Counted from the first letter of the stretch, positions 18,657 to 27,218 are shown. The stretch is 64,000 bases of DNA from Marmoricola endophyticus (GCF_014644415.1 NZ_BMKQ01000001.1:310001-374000), one strand, 5' to 3'. Program-made: numbers and translations. Notes: generated by a model not told the origin, from the letters alone.

Positions 18657-19454
18657 ATGGGTGTGAGAACTCGCTGGCGACGACGCGCTCTCGAGGCCAG
18701 GGCGGGCTACCGCGAGCTCCGCGCGGTGGTGGAGCAGAAGGTGGCACCGGTCGAGCCCGAGCTCGGTCTGGTCAGCCGGCTCGCGGACGGTCGTGGCGCG
18801 TTCCTCGACGTCGGCGCGAACCGCGGCTACTACGCGCTCACGGCGGTGCCGCACTTCCCCCGGGTCGTCGCGGTGGAGGCCAACCCGGACCTCGCGGCCG
18901 GACTGCGTGAGACCTTCGGGCGGGCGGTCGACGTGCGCGAGTGCGCACTGTCGGACTCGGCGGGGGAGACGACGATGTGGATCCCGACCAGCAACGGTCG
19001 CGACCTGGACTTCCGCGGGTCGCTGCAGGAGTCGGCGAACCCCGGCTTCGACCAGCGCCGGATCACCGTGCGGACGACGCGCGTCGACGACCTCGGGATC
19101 ACGAGGCTCGCCGCCATGAAGATCGACGTCGAGGGGCACGAGCTCACGGTGCTGCACGGTGCCGAGCAGACGCTGCGCGCGACGCGACCGTCGGTGATCC
19201 TGGAGAGCGAGGAGCGGCACAACGCAGGCGGAGTCGATGCCGTGCTCGCTCTCCTCGCCGGCCACGGCTACGACGGGTGGTTCTGGCACCGAGGCCGGCT
19301 GCGGCCGGTCGCCGACTTCAGCCTCGCCGAGCACCAGGACGCGGGCGCGGCGAAGCCCGTCGGTGCGCCGAAGAGCGAGGACTACGTCAACAACTTCCTG
19401 TTCGTGCCGTCCGAGCGAGGCCTTCCCCAGGGGCTGGCGGCAGCGCGGGGCTGA
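18657..19454 (+). CDS. FkbM-family methyltransferase
   Basis: A 265-aa SAM-dependent methyltransferase of the FkbM type, which methylates hydroxyls of sugars, polyketides or lipids. FLDVGANRGYYAL near residue 45 is the SAM motif I, VVAVEANPDLA near 64 is motif II with the ribose-binding acid, and MKIDVEGHELTVLHGAE near 155 is the family hallmark. The frame opens at 18579, but ATG 18657 has CATGAT seven bases upstream and matches the family start. It leads a same-strand group with a glycosyltransferase and further methyltransferases, so a glycan or glycolipid acceptor is likely. Confidence 0.8.
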   Translation: MGVRTRWRRRALEARAGYRELRAVVEQKVAPVEPELGLVSRLADGRGAFLDVGANRGYYALTAVPHFPRVVAVEANPDLAAGLRETFGRAVDVRECALSDSAGETTMWIPTSNGRDLDFRGSLQESANPGFDQRRITVRTTRVDDLGITRLAAMKIDVEGHELTVLHGAEQTLRATRPSVILESEERHNAGGVDAVLALLAGHGYDGWFWHRGRLRPVADFSLAEHQDAGAAKPVGAPKSEDYVNNFLFVPSERGLPQGLAAARG

Positions 19455-19490
19455 GATACCCGCACCCTCGCGGCACGTGCCGGCCCGCCG

Positions 19491-19508
19491 CCGTACACTC
19501 ATGTACGG
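19491..19508 (+). promoter_or_regulatory. palindrome around a -10-like hexamer
   Basis: CCGTAC and GTACGG form perfect 6-base arms around ACTCAT, and TACACT (19494-19499) inside it looks like a -10 element for the glycosyltransferase gene 43 bases downstream. A dimeric regulator could bind here; none is identified nearby. Confidence 0.4.
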
Positions 19509-19550
19509 AAGTCGGGTGCGTGCCCGTCCAGCGAATCGAGAGGGGCGAGC

Positions 19551-20795
19551 ATGCGGGTGGCGCTGCTGTCCTACCGCAGCAAGCCGCACTGCGGCGGCCA
19601 GGGCGTGTACGTCCGCCACCTCAGCCGCGAGCTGGTCGCGCTCGGCCACACCGTCGAGGTGTTCTCCGGCCAGCCCTACCCCGAGCTCGACGAGGGTGTG
19701 CGGCTGACCCCGGTCCCGAGCCTGGACCTCTACCGCGAGCCGGACCCGTTCCGGATCCCGCGGCTCGGCGAGTTCCGCGACCTGATCGACGTGCAGGAGT
19801 TCCTCACGATGTGCACCGCCGGCTTCCCGGAGCCGCGGACCTTCGGGCGGCGGGTCGCCCGGCTGCTGCGTGAGCGGGCCGACGACTTCGACGTCGTGCA
19901 CGACAACCAGGTGCTCGCGCACGGCGTGCTGGACCTCGAGCGGCGCGGCCTCCCGCTGGTGGCCACGATCCACCACCCGATCACCTTCGACCGGCGCATC
20001 GACCTCGCCCAGGCGCCCCTGCGCCGGAAGCCGGCGCTGCTGCGGTGGTACGGCTTCCTCCGCATGCAGGGGCACGTCGCCCGCCGGCTGCGGCACGTGC
20101 TCACCGTCTCGGAGTCCTCCCGGCGCGACATCGTCGCCGACTTCGGGGTCGACCCGGAGCGGATCGAGGTGGTACCGCTCGGTGCCGACGACACGTTCGT
20201 ACCGCCGAGCACCGCGCGCGTCCCGGGACGGATCCTGGCGATGGCGAGCGCGGACGCTCCGATGAAGGGCATCAGCACGCTGCTGGAGGCCGTGGCCAAG
20301 CTGCGCACCGAGCGGGAGGTCGAGCTGGTGCTGGTCTCCCGACCGACGCCCGGAGGGCCCACCGAGCAGCAGATCGAGCGGCTCGGGCTGGAGTCCGTGG
20401 TGCGCTTCGTCCACGGGGTCAGCGACGCCGAGCTGGTCGAGCTGATGGGCTCGGCGGAGGTCGCCTGCGTGCCGTCGCTGTACGAGGGCTTCTCACTCCC
20501 CACGGCCGAGCTGATGGCCTGCGCGACACCGCTGGTGGTCAGCCGGGCCGGCGCGATCCCCGAGGTGGTCGGCGAGGACGGCGTGTGCGCCGACCTGGTC
20601 ACTCCCGGGGACGTGGGCGAGCTGGTGACGGCGCTGGGCGCCCTGCTCGACGACCCCGACCGCAGGTCGGCGATGGGGGCTGCTGGACGCGCACGGGTGC
20701 TCGAGCGCTTCAGCTGGCGTGCGGTGGCACTGGCCACCGAGGCGACGTACCGACGAGCGATCGAGGAGAAGGAGCGCGCACGTGCTGACCGTTGA
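19551..20795 (+). CDS. glycosyltransferase, GT4-type (GT-B fold)
   Basis: A 414-aa GT-B glycosyltransferase. The N-terminal domain starts MRVALLSYRSKPHCGGQGVY with the Gly-rich acceptor-side loop, and VHDNQVLAHG lies near 120. The C-terminal nucleotide-sugar domain shows ESSRRDIVADFGV, then VVPLGADD, and the GT4 signature PSLYEGFSLPTAELMACATP near 310, with Glu-x7-Glu. A GDP- or UDP-sugar donor is expected; the acceptor is unknown. The last 14 bases overlap the next gene, and GAGAGGGG lies upstream of the ATG. It is the only sugar transferase in this cluster. Confidence 0.85.
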   Translation: MRVALLSYRSKPHCGGQGVYVRHLSRELVALGHTVEVFSGQPYPELDEGVRLTPVPSLDLYREPDPFRIPRLGEFRDLIDVQEFLTMCTAGFPEPRTFGRRVARLLRERADDFDVVHDNQVLAHGVLDLERRGLPLVATIHHPITFDRRIDLAQAPLRRKPALLRWYGFLRMQGHVARRLRHVLTVSESSRRDIVADFGVDPERIEVVPLGADDTFVPPSTARVPGRILAMASADAPMKGISTLLEAVAKLRTEREVELVLVSRPTPGGPTEQQIERLGLESVVRFVHGVSDAELVELMGSAEVACVPSLYEGFSLPTAELMACATPLVVSRAGAIPEVVGEDGVCADLVTPGDVGELVTALGALLDDPDRRSAMGAAGRARVLERFSWRAVALATEATYRRAIEEKERARADR

Positions 20796-21504
20796 CTTCG
20801 ACCGGCTGGGCCTGACCGCCGGCGACCGGGTGCTGGACATGGGGTGCGGCGCCGGACGCCACGCCTTCGAGATGTACCGCCGCGGCGCCGACGTCGTCGC
20901 GTTCGACCAGGACGCCGACGAGCTGGCCAACGTCCTCGAGGTGTTCGGCGCGATGAAGGAGCAGGGCGAGGTCCCCGCCGGCGCCGCCGCCGACATCAAG
21001 GAGGGCGACGCGCTCTCGCTGCCTTTCGCCGACGGCGAGTTCGACCGGGTGGTGGCCGCCGAGATCCTCGAGCACGTCCCCGCCGACATCGCGGCGATCC
21101 GCGAGCTGGTCCGGGTGCTGCGGCCCGGCGGCACGATCGCGGTCACCGTGCCGCGGTGGTTCCCCGAGGTGATCTGCTGGAAGCTCTCGCGGGAGTACCA
21201 CGACACGCCCGGCGGGCACATCCGGATCTACACCGACGCCGAGCTGGCCGACAAGCTCACCAAGGCGGGGCTCGAGCTGGACGGCAAGGACTACGCGCAC
21301 GGGCTGCACGCGCCGTACTGGTGGCTCAAGTGCGCCGTCGGCGTCGAGAACGACACGCACCCGCTCGTGAAGGCGTACCACCAGGTGCTGGTCTGGGACA
21401 TCATGCGCACGAAGGGGCTCTCGCGGCTGACTCGCGGCGCCGAGCAGGTGCTGGACCCGCTGGTCGGCAAGAGCATGGTGCTCTACCTCCACAAGCCCGC
21501 GTGA
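20782..21504 (+). CDS. class I SAM-dependent methyltransferase
   Basis: A 240-aa Rossmann-type methyltransferase. VLDMGCGAGRHAFEMYRRGA near residue 16 is motif I, VVAFDQDADEL near 36 is motif II and VVAAEILEHVPADIAAI near 93 is the post-motif. The C-terminal part carries a Tyr/Trp-rich segment (HAPYWWLKC) that may shape the acceptor pocket. The GTG at 20782 has GGAG upstream and overlaps the glycosyltransferase stop by 14 bases; its own stop overlaps the next start by 4 bases (GTGA). Tight coupling on both sides implies a shared product. The substrate is unknown. Confidence 0.8.
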   Translation: MLTVDFDRLGLTAGDRVLDMGCGAGRHAFEMYRRGADVVAFDQDADELANVLEVFGAMKEQGEVPAGAAADIKEGDALSLPFADGEFDRVVAAEILEHVPADIAAIRELVRVLRPGGTIAVTVPRWFPEVICWKLSREYHDTPGGHIRIYTDAELADKLTKAGLELDGKDYAHGLHAPYWWLKCAVGVENDTHPLVKAYHQVLVWDIMRTKGLSRLTRGAEQVLDPLVGKSMVLYLHKPA

Positions 21505-22574
21505 GCGTGCCCGCTCTTCCGGGAGTGCTCTCGGCCGACGAGGTCGAGGCCACGGGGCGATCGATCGCCGCCATGCAGGAGCCCGACGGGGCGATCCCGT
21601 GGACGACCGGGGAGCACGTCGACGTCTGGAACCACGTCGAGGCCGCGATGGCCCTCCTCGTCGCCGGCCAGGTGGCCGCGGCGGAGGCGGCGTACGACTG
21701 GTGCCTCGAGCTGCAGCGCGCCGACGGCTCGTGGCCGATGAAGATCGTCCGCGGTGAGGTCGAGGACGACAGCGGCGAGACCAACATGAGCGCCTACCTC
21801 GCGGTCGGTGTCTGGCACCACTGGCTGGTGCGTCGCGACCGCTCGTTCGTGGAGCGGTGCTGGCCGGCGGTGCGTGCGGGGCTGGACTACGTCTGCTCGA
21901 TGCAGCTGCCCTGGGGTGGCATCGCCTGGAGCAGGGAGTGGACCGACGGTGCGCCGGGGGAGGCGAGCGACGAGGCGATGCTGGCCGGGTCGTCCTCGAT
22001 CCACCACTCGCTGCGCGCCGGGCTGGCGCTGGCTGCCCTGCTCGACGCGCCGGCGCCGCGGTGGGAGGAGGCCGCCGGCCGTCTGGGCCACGCGGTGCGA
22101 GAGCACCCCGACGCGTTCGCCGACAAGTCGACGTACTCGATGGACTGGTACTACCCGGTGCTCGCCGGGGTGGTCCGCGGTGCCGAGGGCGCAGCACTGC
22201 TGGCGACGCGCTGGGACGACTTCGTGGTGCCGGGGCTCGGGGTGCGGTGCGTGGACACCAACCCGTGGGTGACCGGCGCCGAGACCGCCGAGCTGGTGAT
22301 GGCGCTGGACGCGCTGGGGGAGCGGGACCGGGCGTGCCGGGTGCTCGGCGACTCCCAGCACCTCCGGCTCGAGGACGGCCGCTACTGGACGGGGTTCGTC
22401 TTCCCCGACGAGGGCAACTGGCCGCCGGAGCAGACGACGTACACCGCTGCCGCGCAGGTCCTCGCGGTCGACGCGCTCTCGCGCAGCACTCCCGGTGCGG
22501 GCATCATGCGTGGCGACTCGCTGCCCGCTGTGCGCGAGCTCGAGGGTGACTGCCGCTGCCGGCTGAGCGCCTGA
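21501..22574 (+). CDS. alpha/alpha-toroid protein (prenyltransferase/squalene oxidase-like)
   Basis: A 357-aa protein with repeated helical hairpins of the alpha/alpha-barrel type. Examples are AAYDWCLELQRADGSWPMKI near 70-90 and AGLDYVCSMQLPWGGIAW near 130. Such QxxDGSW-type repeats lead annotation tools to call it prenyltransferase or squalene-cyclase-like, but the DxDD acid motif of cyclases is not seen. A barrel-type glycoside hydrolase or epimerase is an alternative. Conserved-looking acids lie in EDDSGETN (about 94-101) and EWTDGAPGE. No signal peptide is present. It sits between two methyltransferase genes and is translationally coupled to the first. Confidence 0.65.
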   Translation: MSVPALPGVLSADEVEATGRSIAAMQEPDGAIPWTTGEHVDVWNHVEAAMALLVAGQVAAAEAAYDWCLELQRADGSWPMKIVRGEVEDDSGETNMSAYLAVGVWHHWLVRRDRSFVERCWPAVRAGLDYVCSMQLPWGGIAWSREWTDGAPGEASDEAMLAGSSSIHHSLRAGLALAALLDAPAPRWEEAAGRLGHAVREHPDAFADKSTYSMDWYYPVLAGVVRGAEGAALLATRWDDFVVPGLGVRCVDTNPWVTGAETAELVMALDALGERDRACRVLGDSQHLRLEDGRYWTGFVFPDEGNWPPEQTTYTAAAQVLAVDALSRSTPGAGIMRGDSLPAVRELEGDCRCRLSA

Positions 22575-22576
22575 GC

Positions 22577-22582
22577 TAGGGT
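22577..22582 (+). promoter_or_regulatory. -10 hexamer, leaderless type
   Basis: TAGGGT overlaps the stop codon of the toroid gene and ends seven bases before the GTG at 22590, so this methyltransferase may also be expressed on its own. Confidence 0.5.
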
Positions 22583-22589
22583 CGCCCGC

Positions 22590-23288
22590 GTGTCGCACCC
22601 CCAGCAGCAGGCCGTCTACCCCGACGCTCCCCGGCCGGAGTTCGCGCCGCTGATCCCGACCGACGCACGCTCGGCGCTCGACGTCGGGTGCTCGCGAGGA
22701 GGGTTCGGCTTCTCGCTGCGCGACGCGCTGGGTCCCGACGCACGCCTGGTGGGCATCGAGCCGGTGGCGAGCCAGGCCGAGGTGGCGCGGGTCGGGCACG
22801 AGTTCGACGAGGTGCACACGGGCTACTTCCCCGACGTGCTCGCGGACTCCGAGGAGAAGTTCGACCTGATCTGCTTCAACGACGTGCTCGAGCACATCGT
22901 CGACCCGTGGGAGACCCTGCGCGCGGCCCGCAAGCACCTGAACCCGGGCGGTCGGATCTTCGCCGGCATCCCCAACGTGCAGTGGCTGCCCAACGTGCTC
23001 CGGCTGGCGCGCGGCCACTGGACGTACACCGAGATGGGGATCCTGGACCGCACCCACGTGCGCTTCTTCACCAAGTCCTCGATGGAGGACATGTTCCGCC
23101 AGAGCGGCTACCGCGTGATCAGCACGACCGGCGTGAACAGCCTCGCCGACACCGGCTACGGCATCGGCACGGAGAAGTGGAAGACCTGGGCGCGCACGCA
23201 CCTCGCCCGCTTCGCGGGCAACAGCCAGTACCTCCACTTCGTGGTCATCGCAACGCCGCGCAAGCGCCGCCCGAAGAAGAAGCGGTAG
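22590..23288 (+). CDS. class I SAM-dependent methyltransferase
   Basis: A 232-aa methyltransferase of the UbiE/Methyltransf_11-like type. ALDVGCSRGGFGFSL near residue 29 is motif I, LVGIEPVASQAEVA near 53 is motif II and LICFNDVLEHIVDPWETL near 91 is the DxxEH region. It ends in a very basic tail (RKRRPKKKR) that could bind RNA, phospholipid or polyphosphate. Proteins with this IEP and NDVLEHIVDPW pattern often sit in polysaccharide clusters. It has its own leaderless-type promoter and ends four bases before the convergent gene. Confidence 0.78.
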   Translation: MSHPQQQAVYPDAPRPEFAPLIPTDARSALDVGCSRGGFGFSLRDALGPDARLVGIEPVASQAEVARVGHEFDEVHTGYFPDVLADSEEKFDLICFNDVLEHIVDPWETLRAARKHLNPGGRIFAGIPNVQWLPNVLRLARGHWTYTEMGILDRTHVRFFTKSSMEDMFRQSGYRVISTTGVNSLADTGYGIGTEKWKTWARTHLARFAGNSQYLHFVVIATPRKRRPKKKR

Positions 23289-23291
23289 TCC

Positions 23292-23921
23292 CTAGACGCG
23301 CTCCAGCACCCGCATCGACCCGACGGTCGTCGCCGGCACGAAGTCGCCGGAGTCCACCGCCCGCTGCCAGACGTGGTACGGCGCCTGCCCGCCGTCGGCG
23401 GGGTCCTCGAACACGTCGTGGATCACCATCGCACCGCCGGGGCCGACCCAGGGAGCGAAACCCGCGTAGTCGGCCTGCGCGTGCTCCTCGGCGTGCCCGC
23501 CGTCGATGAACAGCAGCGCCAGCGGCGTCCGCCAGTGCGCCGACACGGTGCGCGAGCGGCCGACGACGGCGACGACGCGGTCCTCGACCCCGGCCCGCTG
23601 GAGGGTGCGGCGAAAGACCGGCATGGTGTCCATCAGGCCCGTCTCCGGGTCGACCAGCCCGGCGTCGTGGTGCTCCCAGCCGGCCTGGTTCTCCTCCGAC
23701 CCGCGGTGGTGGTCGACGGTGAACACCACTGCGTCCGGGCCGGTGTCGAGCGCCGCGGCGGCCAAGATCAGCGCCGACTTCCCGCAGTACGTGCCCACCT
23801 CGAGCGCGGGCCCGTGCGGCAGGTGGGCCAGCGCGGTGCGGTGCAGCAGCGCGCCCTCGTCGTCCGGCATGAAGCCCTTGGCGGCACGCGCGTGCGCGAG
23901 GACCTGGTCCGAGGTGGTCAC
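23292..23921 (-). CDS. class I SAM-dependent methyltransferase (O-methyltransferase-like)
   Basis: A 209-aa methyltransferase with LEVGTYCGKSALIL near residue 39 as motif I and VVFTVDHHRGSEE near 64 as motif II. LFIDGGHAEEHAQADY near 134 is the metal/His-type motif seen in cephalosporin-hydroxylase-like and catechol-type O-methyltransferases, and WVGPGGAMVIHDVFED near 155 closes the core. It is on the opposite strand from the sugar cluster and is coupled by GTGA to the esterase gene before it. It may methylate a diffusible small molecule, but there is no direct evidence. Confidence 0.75.
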   Translation of the reverse strand: MTTSDQVLAHARAAKGFMPDDEGALLHRTALAHLPHGPALEVGTYCGKSALILAAAALDTGPDAVVFTVDHHRGSEENQAGWEHHDAGLVDPETGLMDTMPVFRRTLQRAGVEDRVVAVVGRSRTVSAHWRTPLALLFIDGGHAEEHAQADYAGFAPWVGPGGAMVIHDVFEDPADGGQAPYHVWQRAVDSGDFVPATTVGSMRVLERV

Positions 23922-25144
23922 GTGCGGCCCGCCCGGTGCCACTCCAGCCAGCGCTGCACGGCCTTGATCGTGTGCTGGGAACGGATCGAGGCGAAGGTCT
24001 CGAAGGCGTGCTGGGCGCCGGGCAGCTCGGCGTACGTCACGCTCGCCCGCGAGCGCTCCCGCATCGCGGTGACGAAGCCGTGTGCCTGCCCGACGGGGAC
24101 GACGGTGTCCGCGCTCCCGTGCAGGCAGAAGAAGTCCGGCGCGTCCTCGCGGACCCGGGTCAGCGGTGAGGCCCGCCGGAACGTCTCGACGTGCTGCTCG
24201 TCGGGTCGCTCGTGGATCACCCGCCGGCCGAAGAAGTTGCGGATCCGCTTGGACTCACGCGTCCCGTCGAGGCCGGCGACGTCGTAGACGCCGTAGAACG
24301 GGACCGCCGCCGCCACACTGGTGTCGGCGTCCTCGAAACCCGGCTGGAACTCGGCGTCGCCCGGCGTCAGCGCCGCCAGCGCCGTGAGGTGGCCGCCGGC
24401 CGACCCGCCGGTGAGGACGACGTACGTCGGGTCCCCGCCGTAGGAGCCGATGTGCTGCTTCACCCACGCCAGCGCGCGCTTCACGTCGACGATCTGGGCG
24501 GGCCACGGGTGCTTGTCGGAGAGCCGGTAGTTGACCGCGACGCAGACCCAGCCGCGTGCGGCCATCCGGTTCATCAGCAGCTGGCCCTGGGCGTTCTTCG
24601 AGCCGTAGACCCAGGCGCCGCCGTGCACCTGGACGAGCACCGGCGCGTCGCGCAGCGGAGGGTCGCCCGGGACCGGCTTGGGGCGGTAGACGTCGAGCCG
24701 GTGGCGTACGCCGCCCGGTGCGTAGGCGATGTCCCGGATCCGCTCCACCTCGCGCAGCCGCATCCGGAACGGGTGGGTGAGCGGGCGCCACTGCGTGCGC
24801 AGCTCGGCAGGGGTGGGGGCGTGGTCGAGGCGGGTGGCGTAGTCGGCGCCGATGCCCGCCTCCAGGGCCTCCTCGACGGCTCGCCCGGCACCCCACGCGG
24901 GGCGTACCAGCGAGGCCAGCACGCCGACGGCGGCCCCGGCCGCGACGAGGTCGCGGGTGCGGGCGCGGCCGCGGAGCAGCGAGTACGCCGTGTCCGCGGC
25001 GGTCGCCGCCAGCAGCTGGGGCGCCAGCTCGCCGGCCAGCAGGCCGACGCCGAAGAGGCCGATGGAGGTGCGCTGGCCGCGCAGCGGGCGGAGGGCGTTC
25101 GCCGCGAGCCCGGTGGTGATCAGGGACCGGGTCATCAGGCTCAC
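23918..25144 (-). CDS. alpha/beta hydrolase, HSL/carboxylesterase type
   Basis: A 408-aa esterase-like protein. Its first 85 or so residues contain hydrophobic helices, so it is probably membrane-anchored. The catalytic domain begins near 140. VHGGAWVYGSK near 190 is the oxyanion HGG motif, VLTGGSAGGHL near 255 is the nucleophile elbow, HGSADTVVPV gives the acid and PGAQHAFE the His. The layout matches BD-FAE/HSL family esterases found across actinobacteria. The GTG at 25144 is preceded at seven bases by TAGCGT. It is followed by a methyltransferase with a 4-base overlap. The substrate is unknown. Confidence 0.8.
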   Translation of the reverse strand: MSLMTRSLITTGLAANALRPLRGQRTSIGLFGVGLLAGELAPQLLAATAADTAYSLLRGRARTRDLVAAGAAVGVLASLVRPAWGAGRAVEEALEAGIGADYATRLDHAPTPAELRTQWRPLTHPFRMRLREVERIRDIAYAPGGVRHRLDVYRPKPVPGDPPLRDAPVLVQVHGGAWVYGSKNAQGQLLMNRMAARGWVCVAVNYRLSDKHPWPAQIVDVKRALAWVKQHIGSYGGDPTYVVLTGGSAGGHLTALAALTPGDAEFQPGFEDADTSVAAAVPFYGVYDVAGLDGTRESKRIRNFFGRRVIHERPDEQHVETFRRASPLTRVREDAPDFFCLHGSADTVVPVGQAHGFVTAMRERSRASVTYAELPGAQHAFETFASIRSQHTIKAVQRWLEWHRAGRT

Positions 25145-25151
25145 GGGCCTG

Positions 25152-25157
25152 ACGCTA
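25152..25157 (-). promoter_or_regulatory. -10 hexamer, leaderless type
   Basis: TAGCGT on the minus strand ends seven bases before the GTG at 25144 and sets that start within a longer open frame. Confidence 0.45.
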
Positions 25158-25199
25158 CCCGCGGGCAGCGGGCCGTGATCGAGCACCGCCATCGTCGGC

Positions 25200-25860
25200 T
25201 GCCTGGCTCGGTGGTCGAGCAGGGAGGCGATGACCTGAGCTCGTCGAAGGGAGCGTCAGCGACGACGGTGCTGGGGAGGTGGTCGAGCAGGGAGGAGCGC
25301 CAGCGACGACCGCGTCGAGACCTCCGGGACGGGCTTTGGCGGACGGGCTGGTCTGGCGGGTGCTGCGGGTGCGGGTGGTTTCGACGTCCTGCCTCGCTGG
25401 CGCTCGGTTCGGGCTCAACCACCCGCGGCGGCGCTCGGTTCGGGCTCGACCACCCGCGGCGGCGCTCGGGTCGGGTTCACTGGCTCGTGGGCTCGTGGGC
25501 TCGTGGGCTCGTGGGCTCGTGGGCCCGTGGTGGTCGGGGCTTCGGTGGGGAGGTGGTCGAGCAGGGAGGAGCGCCAGCGACGACCGCGTCGAGACCTCCC
25601 GGACGGGCTTTGGCGGACGGGCTGGTCTGGCGGGTGCTGCGGGTGCGGGTGGTTTCGACGTCCTGCCTCGCTGGCGCTCGGTTCGGGCTCAACCACCCGC
25701 GGCGGCGCTCGGTTCGGGCTCAACCACCCGCGGCGGCGCTCGGGTCGGGTTCACCGGCTCGTGGGCCCGTGGTGGTCGGGGCTTCGGTGGGGAGGCGGTC
25801 GAGCAGGGAGGCGGTGTCCTGAGCCGGACCGCGTCGAGACCTCCGTCACCGCAGGGAGCA
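25200..25860. repeat. repeat block: tandem duplication of REP-like palindromic units
   Basis: No gene is seen between 25145 and 25901. The block contains two near-identical direct copies, 25273-25546 (274 bp) and 25547-25788 (242 bp), and the start of a third at 25789. Each copy opens with GGGGAGGTGGTCGAGCAGGG and contains CCAGCGACGACCGCGTCGAG and later CTCGCTGGCGCTCGG. The copies also carry a 31-bp tandem unit built on GCGCTCGGTTCGGGCTC and CACCCGCGG. The 32-bp length difference is exactly four units of an 8-bp repeat. Open frames through it are translation of the repeat and show no protein family. Confidence 0.85.
25482..25529. repeat. 8-bp tandem repeat (GGCTCGTG)
   Basis: Five exact GGCTCGTG units (25482-25521) are followed by one GGCCCGTG. 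The sister copy of the large repeat has only one GGCTCGTG plus GGCCCGTG near 25757, so the tract has expanded or shrunk recently. Confidence 0.9.
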
Positions 25861-25901
25861 GCGGGGGAACAACCGGCGTACCCGTCGCGGTTGGCCCACC
25901 C

Positions 25902-27218
25902 GTGCGCAAGGTTCCCTTCTGGCTCCAGGTCCTGCTCGGTCTCGTCCTCGGCGTGGTGCTCGGCCTCGTTGCCCGGACGGGCGACCTCGGCTGGCTCTCC
26001 ACGACCCTCGACACCGTCGGGTCGACGTTCGTCACGCTGCTCACGGCCGCGGTCGCGCCGCTGATCTTCTCGGCGATCGTCGTCAGCGTCGCCCGGCTGC
26101 GCGAGGTCGCCGACGCGACCCGGCTGGCGCTGCGCACGCTCGCCTGGTTCGCGATCACCTCGCTGATCGCGGTCTCCATCGGCATCGGGCTGGGGCTGCT
26201 CACCAACCCGGGCCGGTCGACGACGCTGACCGCCGGCGACGCGTCGTACGACGGCTCGCGCGGCTCGTGGACGGACTTCCTCGCCGGGATCATCCCCGGG
26301 AACCCGCTCGGCCTGGAGGTCGACACCACCGACGACGGAGGGACACTCAGCTCGGTGGTCGGCTTCAACGTGCTGCAGATCGTCGTGATCGCACTGGTCG
26401 TGGGCGTGGCGATCCTGAAGACCGGGGAGAAGGCCGACCCCTTCCTGCACTTCACCGAGTCGCTGCTGGCGATCATGCAGACGATCCTGTGGTGGATCAT
26501 CCGGCTGGCGCCGCTCGGGACGCTGGGGCTGATCGGGCGCGCCGTGTCGCAGTACGGCTGGGACCTGCTCGCGCCACTGGCCACCTTCACCGTCGACGTG
26601 TACGTCGGCTGCCTGCTGGTGCTGCTCGTCGTCTACCCCGTGCTGGTCAGAGCGCACGGGCTGAGCCCGGTCAAGTTCTTCACCGGCGCGTGGCCCGCCA
26701 TCTGGCTGGCCTTCGTCTCGCGGTCCTCGGTCGGCACGATGCCGGTCACCCAGCGGGTGACGGTGCGCAACCTCGGTGTGCCGCAGGAGTACGCCTCCTT
26801 CGCCGTGCCGCTGGGCAGCACGACCAAGATGGACGGCTGCGCGGCGATCTACCCGGCACTGGCGGCGATCTTCGTGGCCCAGGTCTTCGGCGTGGACCTG
26901 TCGCTCGCCGACTACCTGCTGATCGTGTTCGTGTCGGTGGTCGGCTCGGCCGCGACGGCCGGGCTGACCGGTGCGGTCGTGATGCTCACGCTCACCCTGT
27001 CGACCCTCGGGCTGCCGCTGGCGGGTGTCGGGCTGCTGCTGGCCATCGACCCGATCCTGGACATGATGCGGACGGCGACCAACGTGGCCGGTCAGGCGCT
27101 CGTCCCCGTGATCGTGGCGAAGCGGTCCGGGATCCTCGACCACGCGGTGTACGACGCGCCACGCACTGCGGACGTGCTCGGGCCGGAGGCGGAGACCCGG
27201 GAGCCCGTCGCGGTCTGA
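25902..27218 (+). CDS. dicarboxylate/amino acid:cation symporter (DAACS family)
   Basis: A 438-aa membrane carrier of the GltP/DctA family, moving a dicarboxylate or acidic amino acid inward with protons or sodium. About eight helices and two re-entrant loops are expected. FVSRSSVGTMPVT near 270 is the Ser-rich hairpin HP1, and SFAVPLGSTTKMDGCAAIYP near 300 is the TM7 signature in which NMDGT is replaced by KMDGC. DPILDMMRTATNVAGQA near 390 is TM8 with the substrate-binding Asp/Thr/Asn. The GTG at 25902 starts MRKVPFWLQVLLG, the first helix; frames further upstream run through the repeat block and are not coding. It stands alone and converges on the YihY gene. Confidence 0.85.
   Translation: MRKVPFWLQVLLGLVLGVVLGLVARTGDLGWLSTTLDTVGSTFVTLLTAAVAPLIFSAIVVSVARLREVADATRLALRTLAWFAITSLIAVSIGIGLGLLTNPGRSTTLTAGDASYDGSRGSWTDFLAGIIPGNPLGLEVDTTDDGGTLSSVVGFNVLQIVVIALVVGVAILKTGEKADPFLHFTESLLAIMQTILWWIIRLAPLGTLGLIGRAVSQYGWDLLAPLATFTVDVYVGCLLVLLVVYPVLVRAHGLSPVKFFTGAWPAIWLAFVSRSSVGTMPVTQRVTVRNLGVPQEYASFAVPLGSTTKMDGCAAIYPALAAIFVAQVFGVDLSLADYLLIVFVSVVGSAATAGLTGAVVMLTLTLSTLGLPLAGVGLLLAIDPILDMMRTATNVAGQALVPVIVAKRSGILDHAVYDAPRTADVLGPEAETREPVAV

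Noticed and set aside
18657-25144. Antibiotic or polyketide biosynthetic gene cluster
   Set aside because: No synthase, NRPS, terpene cyclase with DxDD or DDxxD, resistance or export gene; only tailoring-type enzymes and one glycosyltransferase.
25200-25860. Possible CRISPR array or coding region
   Set aside because: The repeats are long, contiguous and unequal with an 8-bp microsatellite; there are no regular unique spacers and no cas gene, and the open frames only translate the repeat.
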